Assembly: GCF_001941975.2 (NCBI RefSeq) | Contig: NZ_CP146991.1 | Coordinates: forward strand, 2,496,001-2,560,000 | DNA: 64,000 nt | From: Sporomusa sphaeroides DSM 2875 | GTDB taxonomy: Bacteria > Bacillota > Negativicutes > Sporomusales > Sporomusaceae | Direction of reading: 5' to 3' | Shown here: piece by piece, positions 35,931 through 44,976 of the stretch | Numbering within the stretch: position 1 is the first letter of the stretch | Layout: each line of letters opens with the position of its first letter | The notes under the pieces: generated by a model | Database searches by the model: none | What the model saw: the letters and a program-made list of their open reading frames with translations, nothing else | Told to the model about the DNA's origin: nothing | Position numbers and translations under genes: made by a program

Positions 35931-36311
35931 ATGAAATATGAACCCAAACTAGAAAAAACATTTATGTGTCCTCTCGAATATGGACTTGATATCTTTGGCG
36001 GCAAATGGAAATCAAGAATAATCTGTGTTCTGTCTGCCCACAGCGTTATGCGTTACAATGAACTTAGAAAAGAGCTTGCCAATATAACTGACGCTGTGCT
36101 CGCTGCTATGTTAAAGGAGCTTATTGCAGATGAAATTATTAGCCGCAAACAGTATAATGAAATACCGCCAAAGGTCGAATATTCTTTGACTAAAAAAGGA
36201 CAGTCTGTATTACCCATTCTTCAGAGCATTTGCCTTTGGTCACGACAACAGACCAAAGACCAATTAAGCAAAAAGCTCCCGCCTTGTAAAACATGTGATC
36301 AGCTATTATAA
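35931..36311 (+). CDS. HxlR-family transcriptional regulator 2
   Basis: 126-residue winged-helix regulator. The N-terminal Cys in FMCPLEYGLDIFGGKWKSRII, GKW motif, recognition region NITDAVLAAMLKELIADEIISR and wing YNEIPPKVEYSLTKKG are intact; a CKTC pair ends the protein. It is followed in the same orientation after 120 bases by a small monooxygenase-like gene, its probable target. Not a close copy of HxlR 1. Confidence 0.9.
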   Translation: MKYEPKLEKTFMCPLEYGLDIFGGKWKSRIICVLSAHSVMRYNELRKELANITDAVLAAMLKELIADEIISRKQYNEIPPKVEYSLTKKGQSVLPILQSICLWSRQQTKDQLSKKLPPCKTCDQLL

Positions 36312-36431
36312 CGCCATTACTATTAAAATTATTAGATACTTATAAATTTACTAACATATTTGCTACTCCAACTTGCCTTGTTATACTTTGATTGTGGTTA
36401 ACTTATCAACAAAGTACGTGGAGGTAATGAC

Positions 36432-36722
36432 ATGAGTGTAAAAGCATATTTGGAAATTACGATGGTCATTGAGAGTGCCAAACGGCCAGCAGCAGCAAAG
36501 GTTTATACCGATTACCGGCAACCTTTCCTAAACCAAATCAAAGGAGCCCAGACTAAAGAGCTGCTTGTCCGTGACGAAGATGTACAAGTTCTTCATGGCT
36601 TTGATAGCGTTGAAAATGCAAAAGCCTATCTTGACACTGAAATGTTCAAAAATGATGTCTTTGTCGGATTAAAACCACTCTGGAGCGCCGCCCCTGATGT
36701 AAAAATTTATACTGTCGCTTAA
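36432..36722 (+). CDS. Antibiotic-biosynthesis-monooxygenase-like (dimeric alpha/beta barrel) protein
   Basis: 96 residues, single domain. It resembles the ABM-type dimeric alpha-beta barrel fold: a beta strand MSVKAYLEITMVIESAK, an amphipathic helix, VLVRDEDVQVLHGFDSVENAKAYLD and a final strand. Members include quinol monooxygenases and stress proteins under HxlR control. No catalytic residue can be assigned. Ribosome site GGAGG. Followed by a strong terminator. Confidence 0.7.
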   Translation: MSVKAYLEITMVIESAKRPAAAKVYTDYRQPFLNQIKGAQTKELLVRDEDVQVLHGFDSVENAKAYLDTEMFKNDVFVGLKPLWSAAPDVKIYTVA

Positions 36723-36790
36723 AGCACATACCGTAACAAAAACATTTGTTGTAACAGTTGAATATCGGCAATGTACAAGATCATAATGCC

Positions 36791-36847
36791 AAAAAGGACA
36801 CTGTCGTGAACGTTTTTATAAAATGTTCACGACAGCTCCTTTTTTTG
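36791..36847 (+). terminator. Intrinsic terminator
   Basis: Stem AGGACACTGTCGTGAACGTT / ATGTTCACGACAGCTCCT then T7. Confidence 0.92.
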
Positions 36848-36995
36848 TTTATTTTTTATTTTTTTAGTTAAAACTGTAATATTGTTAGCTGTAGCCATGA
36901 CGATGTGTTTGTTTTTCCTGTTTTTTTTCATAATTTTCCATGTTATAATTTGTTATATAAAGTAAATTCAAAATAAAAAGGAGATTGATTACATC

Positions 36996-37199
36996 ATGAA
37001 AATCAGCGGCAGAAACAAATTAGAGGCAACAGTAAAAGAAGTGGTTAAAGGTTCTGTGATGGCAAAGGTTGTTATGGATTATAAAGGCACCGAACTGGTA
37101 GCCGCTATAACTGTCGATTCGGTAGAAGATTTGAAGCTGGCTCCTGGAGATAAGGTTACTGCGCTGGTAAAAGCTACTGAAATGATGGTGCTTAAATAA
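36996..37199 (+). CDS. Mop-like TOBE-domain protein (molbindin)
   Basis: 67-residue single TOBE/Mop domain, MKISGRNKLEATVKEVVKGS...GDKVTALVKATEMMVLK, the oxyanion-binding fold of molbindins. It may store or buffer molybdate/tungstate in the cytosol. Since the ModC at 18101 lacks its TOBE domain, this protein could supply that sensing function in trans (inference). Ribosome site AAGGAG; own terminator. Confidence 0.93.
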   Translation: MKISGRNKLEATVKEVVKGSVMAKVVMDYKGTELVAAITVDSVEDLKLAPGDKVTALVKATEMMVLK

Positions 37200-37210
37200 T
37201 CATTTCCCCT

Positions 37211-37264
37211 AAAAACAAGAGGTCAGCTTTCCCTGTCACTAGGGAAAAGCTGACCTCTTGTTTT
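37211..37264 (+). terminator. Intrinsic terminator
   Basis: Near-perfect stem AAAACAAGAGGTCAGCTTTC / GAAAAGCTGACCTCTTGTTT; convergent genes on each side. Confidence 0.92.
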
Positions 37265-37284
37265 AGCGGTTTTCCACTTTATCT

Positions 37285-37461
37285 TTACTGCAGCATTTTA
37301 AACAACCTGTAAACCAGTAAGGGGACAGGCGCTTTTCTTACCACCAGCCGCATACCTAGCGAAATAAGAAATAACCCTCCCAAAATATGCACAATCCAAA
37401 AACCGGTGCGGGGAAACGCAAGTGTGGATTCACCCATTAAGTTGTTTTGATGGCAAAGCAT
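37285..37461 (-). CDS. Small membrane protein of unknown function
   Basis: 58 residues with one clear membrane helix (FWIVHILGGLFLISLGMRLVV). The basic C-terminus (RKAPVPLLVYRLFKML) would lie in the cytoplasm. Start at ATG 37461, directly after AAAGGAGGTCG, giving a soluble N-terminus MLCHQNNLMGES. Function unknown. Confidence 0.65.
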   Translation of the reverse strand: MLCHQNNLMGESTLAFPRTGFWIVHILGGLFLISLGMRLVVRKAPVPLLVYRLFKMLQ

Positions 37462-37528
37462 AGCTATCGACCTCCTTTGCACTAGTATTTCCCGCACCGA
37501 TGTGTTCAAACAATGGTAAAATCTTATA

Positions 37529-38005
37529 TTAACTATCCTGACATCTTCTGATTACCCCGCAGGCCAGCCGTCGTCCAGAATTACCTGACGGCTGGGTTCG
37601 ATAATCATCAGGACTTTCATGAATAATAACCGCCTTGCCAATAACTTCGGCAACGGTAAATTTATCGGTAAAAAAAGACATATAGGCAAATCCCTTGTTT
37701 GAAAAAAGTACAGGAAAATCACCGGCATGGTTGCCATGCGGCTGATTACCAGGATTCCAGTGTCCGCCGGCTGCCATAAAAGGATCATCCGGATCTCCCA
37801 CTTTGCAAGTTCCCCGTTCATGAAGATGAAAACCATGAGGTCCGACCGGCTGTTTTCCGTTACTTGCCGGCTGATAGCGGGGTAAGCCCCAAACCTCAAC
37901 AGTGACCTTGGTACCGCCTCGTACACTGCGGAAAGTTACCTCTCCTTTAATTTCAGGCGCAAGCGGCCCTCCCCGAAGATAAGCAATCGCTAAATTGTCA
38001 GCCAT
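37529..38005 (-). CDS. sodC: Cu/Zn superoxide dismutase-like protein without signal peptide
   Basis: Superoxide dismutase (2 O2- to O2 and H2O2), 158 residues. Copper ligands GFHLHERGTC (HxH), GGHWNPG and the bridging His, zinc side HGNHAGDFP, VIIHESPDDY, and the closing GNSGRRLACGVI with the disulfide cysteine are all present. Bacterial SodC enzymes normally carry a signal peptide; here the protein begins MADNLAIAYLRGG, directly with the mature fold, so it should stay in the cytosol. Start behind GAGGTGAG. Unexpected in an anaerobe that also has superoxide reductase. Confidence 0.92.
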   Translation of the reverse strand: MADNLAIAYLRGGPLAPEIKGEVTFRSVRGGTKVTVEVWGLPRYQPASNGKQPVGPHGFHLHERGTCKVGDPDDPFMAAGGHWNPGNQPHGNHAGDFPVLFSNKGFAYMSFFTDKFTVAEVIGKAVIIHESPDDYRTQPSGNSGRRLACGVIRRCQDS

Positions 38006-38070
38006 TTTCTCACCTCATCTACATTTCTCAAAAGTATATTATATTTTATGTAATAAGAGGTGACCTGGTG

Positions 38071-38108
38071 AAAAAAAAAAGATTGCTGCGCTAACGCGAA
38101 GCAATCTT
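38071..38108 (-). terminator. Intrinsic terminator of the aminotransferase gene
   Basis: Minus-strand stem AAGATTGC / GCAATCTT followed by T8. Confidence 0.9.
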
Positions 38109-38125
38109 GCTTTTGGTTTTAGGTG

Positions 38126-39373
38126 TTACTTTTCAACCACTGCCATGGCCTGAGCCATTTTAGCAGCCATGCCGGTAATTTTGGCAGACGGTACAGCGCA
38201 TACGGCTACGCGAACACCTTTAGCCAGTGGTACGGCAAAAATGTGATCCTCATGCAATTTATCACATACCGCTTCAGGATTATTGGAAGGAATAGTCAGG
38301 AAGAAACCTGCGATATAGGGCAGCATATGAAGGTTAGCGGCTTTAGCCTCACGGACAAAAATTTCCGAACGTTCACGAATCATTGCATAATATTCGCTGC
38401 GCTCTTTCTCCACCTGAGCTAGAATGGCCTTATCATTGTAAATAGTGGATAACAGGCGCATGCAGCCGCGGTTGATATTAGACCAGGTCGCCCGGCTGGT
38501 GAATTGGTTAATATCAGCAAATTCCTTGATTACATCTTTGCTTTGAGAAATGCCAATCATGGCTCCGGTACGCTGACCATACATCGTATAGCCTTTAGAC
38601 ATGCTGAAGGCTAAAATAACGAGAATATTATCAGGAAGGTTACTGAATTTTTTCATGAAGGCACGGCATTCGTTTTTTTCACCCGCATAGTCAAGATATG
38701 CAATATCCACCAAAAGGACAAGCCGTTTTGATTGATCTTTTGCTGCCGCCTTGGCTACCTCCAATACGCCGTCCCATTCGTTATCTGCCAAACTGTAACC
38801 GGTCGGATTATGAGCCGGAGTATTGATTATGGTCACCAAATTGTTTTGTTTGGCTAAGAGTTCGGTAACTTTGCTTTCAAATGACTTAATATTAAAGTTT
38901 TGGTTCTCGTCAAACAGGGTGTATGTATCCAGCTTGCGCAGCGCATCTTCACACAATACTTTGTAGGGGCCCCAATACCAGTCAGAAGTAAGCAAAGTAT
39001 CACCAAGCTCGGTATAGTTGGCAATTGTATGATGAAGTACGCCCGAACCGCCGGAAGTGGCTACCGCCTCGGTGTAAGCATCAGGACGGTTATCGGCAAA
39101 GGCTAACGCTGTTGCTGCATCCAAAAACTCAGGCAGGCCGGCAATAGGCGCATAGTTGATTACTTCAGTTATTGGCAGGCTACGGTATACTTTTTCCACA
39201 GTAGGCAGACAAACCAATGCCTCATTGTCATCTAAAATTGCACCAATGGTGGCATTTACCACCATTGCTTTGCCATATTGGGCAACATCCTTATTAGCGG
39301 CAGCGGCCGCTCCGAAAATTTTGTCTGTAGCAAATTTACCTCTCGCATGTGTTGCGGCAATACTTACTGTCAT
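38126..39373 (-). CDS. Class I/II aminotransferase (PLP enzyme)
   Basis: PLP-dependent aminotransferase of the aspartate/aromatic group, 415 residues, cytosolic. Phosphate/PLP residues: ATSGGSGVLHHTIANY, INTPAHNPTGYSL with the conserved Asn-Pro, VDIAYLDYAG, Schiff-base lysine in FSMSKGYTMYGQRTG, and a C-terminal Arg region GVRVAVCAVPSAKITG. The N-terminal block (GKAMVVNATIGAILDDNEAL) suggests a subgroup distinct from E. coli AspC. Single gene with strong terminator; ribosome site GGGGGAG. Substrate unassigned, likely aromatic or aspartate. Confidence 0.9.
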   Translation of the reverse strand: MTVSIAATHARGKFATDKIFGAAAAANKDVAQYGKAMVVNATIGAILDDNEALVCLPTVEKVYRSLPITEVINYAPIAGLPEFLDAATALAFADNRPDAYTEAVATSGGSGVLHHTIANYTELGDTLLTSDWYWGPYKVLCEDALRKLDTYTLFDENQNFNIKSFESKVTELLAKQNNLVTIINTPAHNPTGYSLADNEWDGVLEVAKAAAKDQSKRLVLLVDIAYLDYAGEKNECRAFMKKFSNLPDNILVILAFSMSKGYTMYGQRTGAMIGISQSKDVIKEFADINQFTSRATWSNINRGCMRLLSTIYNDKAILAQVEKERSEYYAMIRERSEIFVREAKAANLHMLPYIAGFFLTIPSNNPEAVCDKLHEDHIFAVPLAKGVRVAVCAVPSAKITGMAAKMAQAMAVVEK

Positions 39374-39439
39374 ATTATCTCCCCCTATATATACTTTGTT
39401 TTTAAATTATCCTCTGTTTTTTATTGTTTAGCTGCAGTC

Positions 39440-40732
39440 TCACGGATACATTTTATGAAGCATGCGCGGGAAAGGTATCGTCTCGCGTATGTGCTCCAAA
39501 CCACACAGCCAAGCCACCGTGCGTTCAAGCCCCAAACCAAAGCCGGAATGTGGCACAGTGCCAAACCGGCGCAAGTCCAAATACCACTCAAACGCAGCTT
39601 GGGGCAGTTTGTGCTCCGCAATACGCTGCTCCAATAATGCCAAATCATCAATGCGCTGGCCGCCGCCAATAATTTCTCCATAGCCCTCAGGGGCCAGGAG
39701 ATCGGCGCCTAAAACCACTTGGTGATTATCAGGATCGGGTTTCATATAGAAAGCTTTAATTGCTGCCGGATAACGATGTACAAATACCGGTGCGTTAAAG
39801 TGGTTGGAAATAATGGTCTCATGCGGTGCACCAAAATCATCGCCCCAGGTAAACTCTTCACCCGCCTGCTTTAACAGCTCCACAGCCTCAGTGTAGCTAA
39901 TGCGCGGGAACGGCGGTTTGATAGCTTTCAGCTTTTCTATATCGCGTTCTAAGGTTTTCAGCTCATTTTGACATTTGTTAAGGACACGCTGGACAACATA
40001 ACAAATCATTTCTTCCTGGAGCTCTATGTTGGCATCCAGGTCGAAATAAGCCATTTCTGCCTCAATCATCCAAAACTCCAGCAAATGCCGGCGAGTTTTG
40101 GATTTTTCCGCCCGGAAAGTGGGACCAAAACAATATATGCGTCCCAAAGCCATGGCGTTTGCTTCATTATAAAGCTGACCGCTTTGTGATAAATAGCCTT
40201 TTTCACCATGATAGTCAATCTCAAACAAGTTGGTCGTGCCTTCACAAGCCGCCGGCGTAATAATCGGCGCGTCGGCCAGGACAAAGTCACGCTCATAAAA
40301 AAAGTTTCTCAGTGCATGTTCAATTTCTGAGCGGATACGTAATACGGCAGCCTGGCGTGGCGTACGAATCCACAAATGGCGGTGTTCAGCCAGAAAATCC
40401 ACGCCATGCTCTTTATGGGTAATAGGATAGTCCTCAGCAATGCTGACTATCTCCAGACCGGTGACTTGCATTTCGTAACCGCCCACCGAACGCGGCTCCT
40501 CGCGGATAATTCCCGTTAATTTGACAGCACTTTCCTGAGTAAGTTTTTTGGCTTCGCCAAAAAGCGTTTCACCCACTTCCTGCTTAACGGCAACTCCCTG
40601 CATCAGTCCAGAACCATCCCGGAGAATAATAAAAGTAATTTTTCCGGAAGAGCGCTGATTGTACACCCAGCCCTGCACAGTTACTTGTTCACCGACATGG
40701 CTGGATAAATGTTTTATTAATGCCGTTTTCAC
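39440..40732 (-). CDS. asnS: Asparaginyl-tRNA synthetase
   Basis: Class IIb aminoacyl-tRNA synthetase charging tRNA-Asn, 430 residues. The OB-fold anticodon domain is at the N-terminus ([26 protein letters not shown]), then class II motif 2 [27 protein letters not shown], and motif 3 [16 protein letters not shown]. AsnRS rather than AspRS is chosen from the compact form and the RAEKS(K/N)TRRHL motif. Start at GTG 40732 with AAGGAG eight bases upstream; the frame from 40762 adds a non-family extension. No T-box leader seen. Confidence 0.92.
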   Translation of the reverse strand: MKTALIKHLSSHVGEQVTVQGWVYNQRSSGKITFIILRDGSGLMQGVAVKQEVGETLFGEAKKLTQESAVKLTGIIREEPRSVGGYEMQVTGLEIVSIAEDYPITHKEHGVDFLAEHRHLWIRTPRQAAVLRIRSEIEHALRNFFYERDFVLADAPIITPAACEGTTNLFEIDYHGEKGYLSQSGQLYNEANAMALGRIYCFGPTFRAEKSKTRRHLLEFWMIEAEMAYFDLDANIELQEEMICYVVQRVLNKCQNELKTLERDIEKLKAIKPPFPRISYTEAVELLKQAGEEFTWGDDFGAPHETIISNHFNAPVFVHRYPAAIKAFYMKPDPDNHQVVLGADLLAPEGYGEIIGGGQRIDDLALLEQRIAEHKLPQAAFEWYLDLRRFGTVPHSGFGLGLERTVAWLCGLEHIRETIPFPRMLHKMYP

Positions 40733-40762
40733 ACAATGCACTCCTTCTTCAAATAGGCCCAA

Positions 40763-41009
40763 ATAAAATTCAAAACGTACGGATTTAAACCTATTATATA
40801 CTTATTCTGGTTATACCATTATATTTCCTGTTTAAAATTTGGCAAAAAAGAGTTTTTTTATAAAGAAAACACGGCTTACACCGAGCCTTTGGCGGGCCGA
40901 ATTGCTATGCCATCCAGGCGCGTCGCAGCGGAAGTCGCTGTTGCCTTTATCCTGCTTTTAAGAAAGGTATGCTTTCTGTTAGGAAGAGAAAAAGCAGGCT
41001 TATGCCTGC
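40763..41009. other. Intergenic region with hairpins
   Basis: AT-rich promoter side for asnS (40763-40860), then a GC-richer stretch (40868-40960) with inverted-repeat character, for example CACGGCTTACACCGAG and GCGTCGCAGCGGAAGTCGC. It may be another structured repeat, but no second copy is in the window. The minus-strand terminator of the SASP gene occupies 40988-41012. Confidence 0.45.
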
Positions 41010-41012
41010 TTA
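40988..41012 (-). terminator. Intrinsic terminator of the SASP gene
   Basis: Minus-strand stem AGCAGGC / GCCTGCT followed by TTTTTCTC. Confidence 0.8.
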
Positions 41013-41270
41013 AGGTTTTTGGTTGACGTCATGTGCAGCTGTGGCAGTCCCATTAGTAGCCTGTACACTTCCTTGTCCAAATTGAGTTTCGCGGCTTTGA
41101 ATCATCTTGCGAACCATATGTCCCCCTACCCGGCCGTTATCGGCCGAAGTCAGAGCGCCTTTGTAGGTGTTTTTGTAGTCTTTAAGACCAAGCTCGGCAG
41201 CCGTTTCTTCCTTTAGACGGTCTAGGCCATTTTGCGCTGCAGGGTTCACTGGTTTTCTCGTCCTTGACAT
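41010..41270 (-). CDS. Alpha/beta-type small acid-soluble spore protein
   Basis: Spore DNA-protecting protein (SASP), 86 residues. Both family signatures are visible: LDRLKEETAAELGL with the GPR protease cleavage region, and GALTSADNGRVGGHMVRKMI, the DNA-binding block. A C-terminal Gln/Ala/Thr-rich tail is longer than usual. It shows that the organism makes endospores; expression would be in the forespore (sigma-G) by family knowledge. Ribosome site GGAGG. Confidence 0.95.
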   Translation of the reverse strand: MSRTRKPVNPAAQNGLDRLKEETAAELGLKDYKNTYKGALTSADNGRVGGHMVRKMIQSRETQFGQGSVQATNGTATAAHDVNQKP

Positions 41271-41378
41271 TACGCAAAACCTCCATTTGTTTTTATTTTT
41301 GGTGCCTGTTTATAGGTTGGCCTGTATTACACAATCGATACATTGTAATTTTTGTATCAGAAGCGCTTGAATAAAAAC

Positions 41379-41411
41379 AAGCACCAGCCTCTTGCCGGAG
41401 GCTGGTGCTTT
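41379..41411 (-). terminator. Intrinsic terminator of lysC
   Basis: 12-bp stem AAGCACCAGCCT / AGGCTGGTGCTT; minus-strand T-run follows (TTGTTTTTATTC). Confidence 0.88.
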
Positions 41412-41426
41412 CATTACTTTGCAGTG

Positions 41427-42647
41427 TTATGCGGGAAAGAAGCGGGCATGAATAGCATTAACGGCTTGTTTGGCTTTGTCCTCTTCAATCAAACAGGATA
41501 TGCTGATTTCAGAAGTGCTGATAACCGCGATATTGATACCGGCATCAGCCAATGCGCCAAAGGTAGCGGCAGCAATACCGGGGTTGCCTAACATGCCGGC
41601 GCCGACTACCGACACTTTAGCTACATTTTCATCAATGAGTAGACCGCTGAATTCCATTTCTTCAGCAAGCTTCTCTAAAATAAGCCTGGCCTGGGAAACA
41701 TCTCCCTGAGCAATCGTGAACACCATGTCGATTATGTGTTTGTCCATAACGCGTACGCTTTGTACTATCATATCCACATCAACATTGGCATCAGCCAGAG
41801 TAGAGAATATTTTATAGGCGATTCCTGGCCGGTCGGGAACTCCTAATACGGCAATTTTAGCCACATTGGTGTCATGGGTTACGCCACGAATTACAAACTC
41901 TTTTTCTTCCATCGTATATTCCTCCCTGATAAATGTGCCTGATTCATTTGTAAAGGTGGAACGAACATGAATTGGCATGCCATAGTGCTTACCCAATTCC
42001 ACTGAACGCGGATGCATTACACCGGCACCCAGACGAGCCATTTCAAGCATTTCGTTATGTGTAATCTCCTTCATCCGTCTGGCAGTCGGAACAATCCGGG
42101 GATCGGTAGAATAAATGCCATCCACATCAGTGTAAATTTCGCAATGGTCAGCTTTTAATCCTGCGGCCACTGCCACGGCGGTAGTATCAGAACCACCCCG
42201 TCCTAATGTGGTAATATCCCCGGCTTTTGTCAAACCTTGAAAACCCGCAATCACTACAATCTTGCCGGCATTAAGTTCAGTAACTACCTTTGCAGGATCA
42301 ATGCCGGTAATCCTGGCCTTGTTAAAAACCTCATTGGTGGTTATGCCGGCTTGAAAACCGGTCATGGACACGGCCGCATGTCCTAATTTGGTAAATGCCA
42401 TGGCTAAAAGTGCAATAGATACTTGCTCGCCTGTTGCCAGCAGCATATCCATTTCTCTGGCAACAGGTTGATCTGTAACTGCCTTAGCCAAACTTATCAA
42501 GTCATCGGTAGTATCTCCCATTGCTGACACAACAACAACAATTTTATCGTCAGGCTTTTTTTCCTGCAATACCCGCCTGGCAACTGCCATAATTTTTTCT
42601 GGTGTAGCTACTGAGCTTCCGCCAAATTTTTTTACAATTAGTGCCAT
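41427..42647 (-). CDS. lysC: Aspartate kinase
   Basis: First enzyme of lysine, threonine and methionine synthesis: ATP + aspartate to aspartyl phosphate. 406 residues, monofunctional. Kinase start LIVKKFGGSSVATPEKI, TLGRGGSDTTAVAVAAGLKA, and EIYTDVDGIYSTDPRIV; then two ACT domains from about residue 265 (AVLGVPDRPGIAYKIFS and VSVVGAGMLGNPGIAA) for amino-acid feedback. An internal start for a separate beta subunit (METREK-type in other species) may exist near the ACT part (MEEKEFVIRG). No lysine riboswitch seen upstream. Confidence 0.95.
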   Translation of the reverse strand: MALIVKKFGGSSVATPEKIMAVARRVLQEKKPDDKIVVVVSAMGDTTDDLISLAKAVTDQPVAREMDMLLATGEQVSIALLAMAFTKLGHAAVSMTGFQAGITTNEVFNKARITGIDPAKVVTELNAGKIVVIAGFQGLTKAGDITTLGRGGSDTTAVAVAAGLKADHCEIYTDVDGIYSTDPRIVPTARRMKEITHNEMLEMARLGAGVMHPRSVELGKHYGMPIHVRSTFTNESGTFIREEYTMEEKEFVIRGVTHDTNVAKIAVLGVPDRPGIAYKIFSTLADANVDVDMIVQSVRVMDKHIIDMVFTIAQGDVSQARLILEKLAEEMEFSGLLIDENVAKVSVVGAGMLGNPGIAAATFGALADAGINIAVISTSEISISCLIEEDKAKQAVNAIHARFFPA

Positions 42648-42834
42648 GCCTATCCCCCTTTATTATACAGCATGTAATTCAGCATGGCAGTTTATATTCT
42701 CCATACAAACACAATATCCTTCTACCTGTGGACAAAAATAACAAGAAATTAAATAATTGAACACTCCGGCAAAATCAAAATAAAATAAAGAAAAGTCAGG
42801 AGTCACCCTCTCTGACCTTTCAAAAAATCATATA

Positions 42835-43230
42835 CTATTCTTCCACAGAAATGGCCTTGGACCCTTCCCATAAACCATGAATATTACAGTAGGCTTCAGC
42901 AACAAATGTACCGGAAACATTTAATTTAACAACAGCCTTACCAAACGGTTCGGTATAAACGGGTCCTTTGTTGGCGCCCTCCACCGATTCACCGTGAGCG
43001 GCAAATTCGAAAGCTGCCACTTCATAGGCAAATTTGCCGCTATCAGGTTTAAAGTAAAGCTTTATCCAGCGAATATGGTGCTCTGTTGTGTTCGGATGAG
43101 CAATTTCTTTGCCTACACAAACTTCTACAGTAACTTTTTCCCCAGCTTTTGCTTGGGCTGGCGCATCGATTACCGGCACATGTTTTTCAGCTTTCCAATC
43201 AGCACTTTGTACTAAATCAGCAATTTTCAT
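42835..43230 (-). CDS. Superoxide reductase (neelaredoxin / desulfoferrodoxin, iron site II only)
   Basis: Reduces superoxide to H2O2 without making O2, using electrons from rubredoxin. 131 residues. Fe(His4Cys) ligands are visible: Glu-Lys-His in AEKHVPVIDA, HPNTTEHHIRWI, and CNIHGLWEGSK. The N-terminal desulforedoxin domain is absent (class II). Likely electron donors are rubredoxin proteins such as that at 7172-7924. Ribosome site GGAGGG. Upstream 43240-43360 is an AT-rich promoter region. Confidence 0.95.
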   Translation of the reverse strand: MKIADLVQSADWKAEKHVPVIDAPAQAKAGEKVTVEVCVGKEIAHPNTTEHHIRWIKLYFKPDSGKFAYEVAAFEFAAHGESVEGANKGPVYTEPFGKAVVKLNVSGTFVAEAYCNIHGLWEGSKAISVEE

Positions 43231-43358
43231 CAGATATTTCCCTCCAGATTATTTTATTTTTTACTTAATAATAATTATTATTCTTCATAAAAAATTAAAT
43301 TCCTGTTACTTTCAATACATAGTGAAAATTTTTCTTTCCGCTATAGTATCCGGGATTA

Positions 43359-44474
43359 TTATTTAAATATTCGCACCTTCAAACTTTTCAGTTGCTGCTT
43401 GTCGACCCCTTCCCATTCAGGCGGATACAACATATCTATAGGATAGAGCGCTAACGAAGTATCACATTCGTATACGGCATCAAATGCTTGTATGGCAGCA
43501 ATGGCATTAGCTGCCCGGTTGATGCAGTCAATCTTATCTCGGTGAATTTTTACAGCAATTACACAATCATCACTAAATTCGTTTTTAACAATGCCGGCAG
43601 CATATACCTCTTGAAAGGAGGGTATATGGGCCAAAATTGTCGATGCAATCTGTAAGATAATGGCCGCACTAAGTTCAAAATATTGTTTATTAAACACCCG
43701 GGTATCTTTATCCTGATACTGAAGACGGCCTGTCGGTAAAATCTCGCAAAGTTGTTTGGGAATAACGCCTTTGGTTGGCAGGTATACCTTCGCCAGCGGA
43801 ATATTCCTGTAAAAATCAATCTCAACTTCAACAACTACCGGCAGTTTTACTTGGTTAAGCACCTCGTCCACCCGGGAGCGAACGGCAGCAGCTTCCCCGG
43901 CCATCAATTGGTTGATGAGCGTGATTCGTGACTCCTCTTTTTCTTCATATTGACGTCTGGCTTCTTCGTAAGCCAGACGTTCCTGGGCATTGCGCCCGCC
44001 GATTTCTTCCATAGCCTCAAGTTTGGCCTTCTTTATAGCCTCTTCCCTGTCCTTTATAGTAAAATGCAGAGATACTGCGACCGCAACTCCAAACGCAGCC
44101 GTGATTAAAAGAGTCATTGGGCTAAAAAGTATTGCCAATACACCGACCAAACAGACAATGGCCGCGATTCTGGCAGCAACAGGGTAAACATACTTACCTT
44201 CCATATTACTTGCAGCTTTGTCGACTAGATAACTATAATCAGTTAACTTCAGCTCGGGAAAAGGCTCAGTCACCAGTAACGATTCAAAATCCACCGGGCT
44301 ATAGGTAACTTTGCTGACAGCGGCTAACTTAAGCTCATAATCCTGATGCTGAACAAACTCTTTACGCCAGCGTTCAAATTGCTCTTCACCCTTGAAATAC
44401 CTGACTTCAGCTCGTTCGTTAGGTTTATTATCCCGTCGTACCCGGGCTGACTTTTTATCAGGATGAGAAGACAT
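43359..44474 (-). CDS. Membrane-anchored protein of unknown function
   Basis: 371 residues. After a charged N-terminal region there are two adjacent membrane helices (about residues 100-138: IAAIVCLVGVLAILF and MTLLITAAFGVAVAVSL), then a coiled coil rich in Glu/Lys/Arg (IKDREEAIKKAKLEAMEEI...YEEARRQYEEKEES), and a soluble C-terminal domain. The C-terminal part is predicted to be cytosolic and resembles nucleotide- or restriction-like folds only vaguely; no family recognised. It is 12 bases from the small membrane gene upstream, so they form an operon. Confidence 0.75.
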   Translation of the reverse strand: MSSHPDKKSARVRRDNKPNERAEVRYFKGEEQFERWRKEFVQHQDYELKLAAVSKVTYSPVDFESLLVTEPFPELKLTDYSYLVDKAASNMEGKYVYPVAARIAAIVCLVGVLAILFSPMTLLITAAFGVAVAVSLHFTIKDREEAIKKAKLEAMEEIGGRNAQERLAYEEARRQYEEKEESRITLINQLMAGEAAAVRSRVDEVLNQVKLPVVVEVEIDFYRNIPLAKVYLPTKGVIPKQLCEILPTGRLQYQDKDTRVFNKQYFELSAAIILQIASTILAHIPSFQEVYAAGIVKNEFSDDCVIAVKIHRDKIDCINRAANAIAAIQAFDAVYECDTSLALYPIDMLYPPEWEGVDKQQLKSLKVRIFK

Positions 44475-44486
44475 AAAAAATCCTCC

Positions 44487-44753
44487 TTACTTTCGAATAG
44501 TTATTCTAACAGTTTTGCGTGCTACAACATAACAAAAAGCCAGTACTCCGCCTAAGGTAAAGAAAAAGGCGACCGGCTTTGTCATCATAAGCTCTGAACT
44601 GCCGATAAGACTGAATAACAGTGCTGCCATATAGGCTAAAAATAGTTCGCCATATCGCGGACTACTCGCGCGCGGCGCAATAATCACCCATACTAAAAAA
44701 CCCATGAGAATAATATTACTATTTTTCATAAACTCCATTGAGCCAAGATTCAC
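44487..44753 (-). CDS. Small membrane protein
   Basis: 88 residues (or about 83 from the internal ATG), with three hydrophobic stretches: IILMGFLVWVIIAP, LFLAYMAALLFSLIG and VAFFFTLGGVLAFCYVVA. Basic C-terminus. It is co-transcribed with the 371-residue membrane protein. Function unknown. Confidence 0.65.
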   Translation of the reverse strand: MNLGSMEFMKNSNIILMGFLVWVIIAPRASSPRYGELFLAYMAALLFSLIGSSELMMTKPVAFFFTLGGVLAFCYVVARKTVRITIRK

Positions 44754-44976
44754 CTACTTATATTTAAAGATAGCTTATATATTCGTCACATACCGCTTTT
44801 TTCCTGCCTGTTTTCATCGCCAGCCACTAGTACTAGAGTCCTAATTATAATTCAACTCTTAAATTGTTGACGGCTGTAACATTATGTTTTTGAACTTCAT
44901 ATGCTGAAGTAGAAAGAGAATATATAAAAATCATCATTATTTTTCTTAAGGTAAATAAAGGAGGTCATTGATATTT

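Noticed and set aside
40733..41009. Possible T-box or riboswitch upstream of asnS
   Set aside because: No T-box sequence (such as the conserved TGG-containing bulge with specifier arm) or known riboswitch core could be traced.
42648..42834. Lysine riboswitch upstream of lysC
   Set aside because: The leader is short, AT-rich and lacks the multi-stem core.
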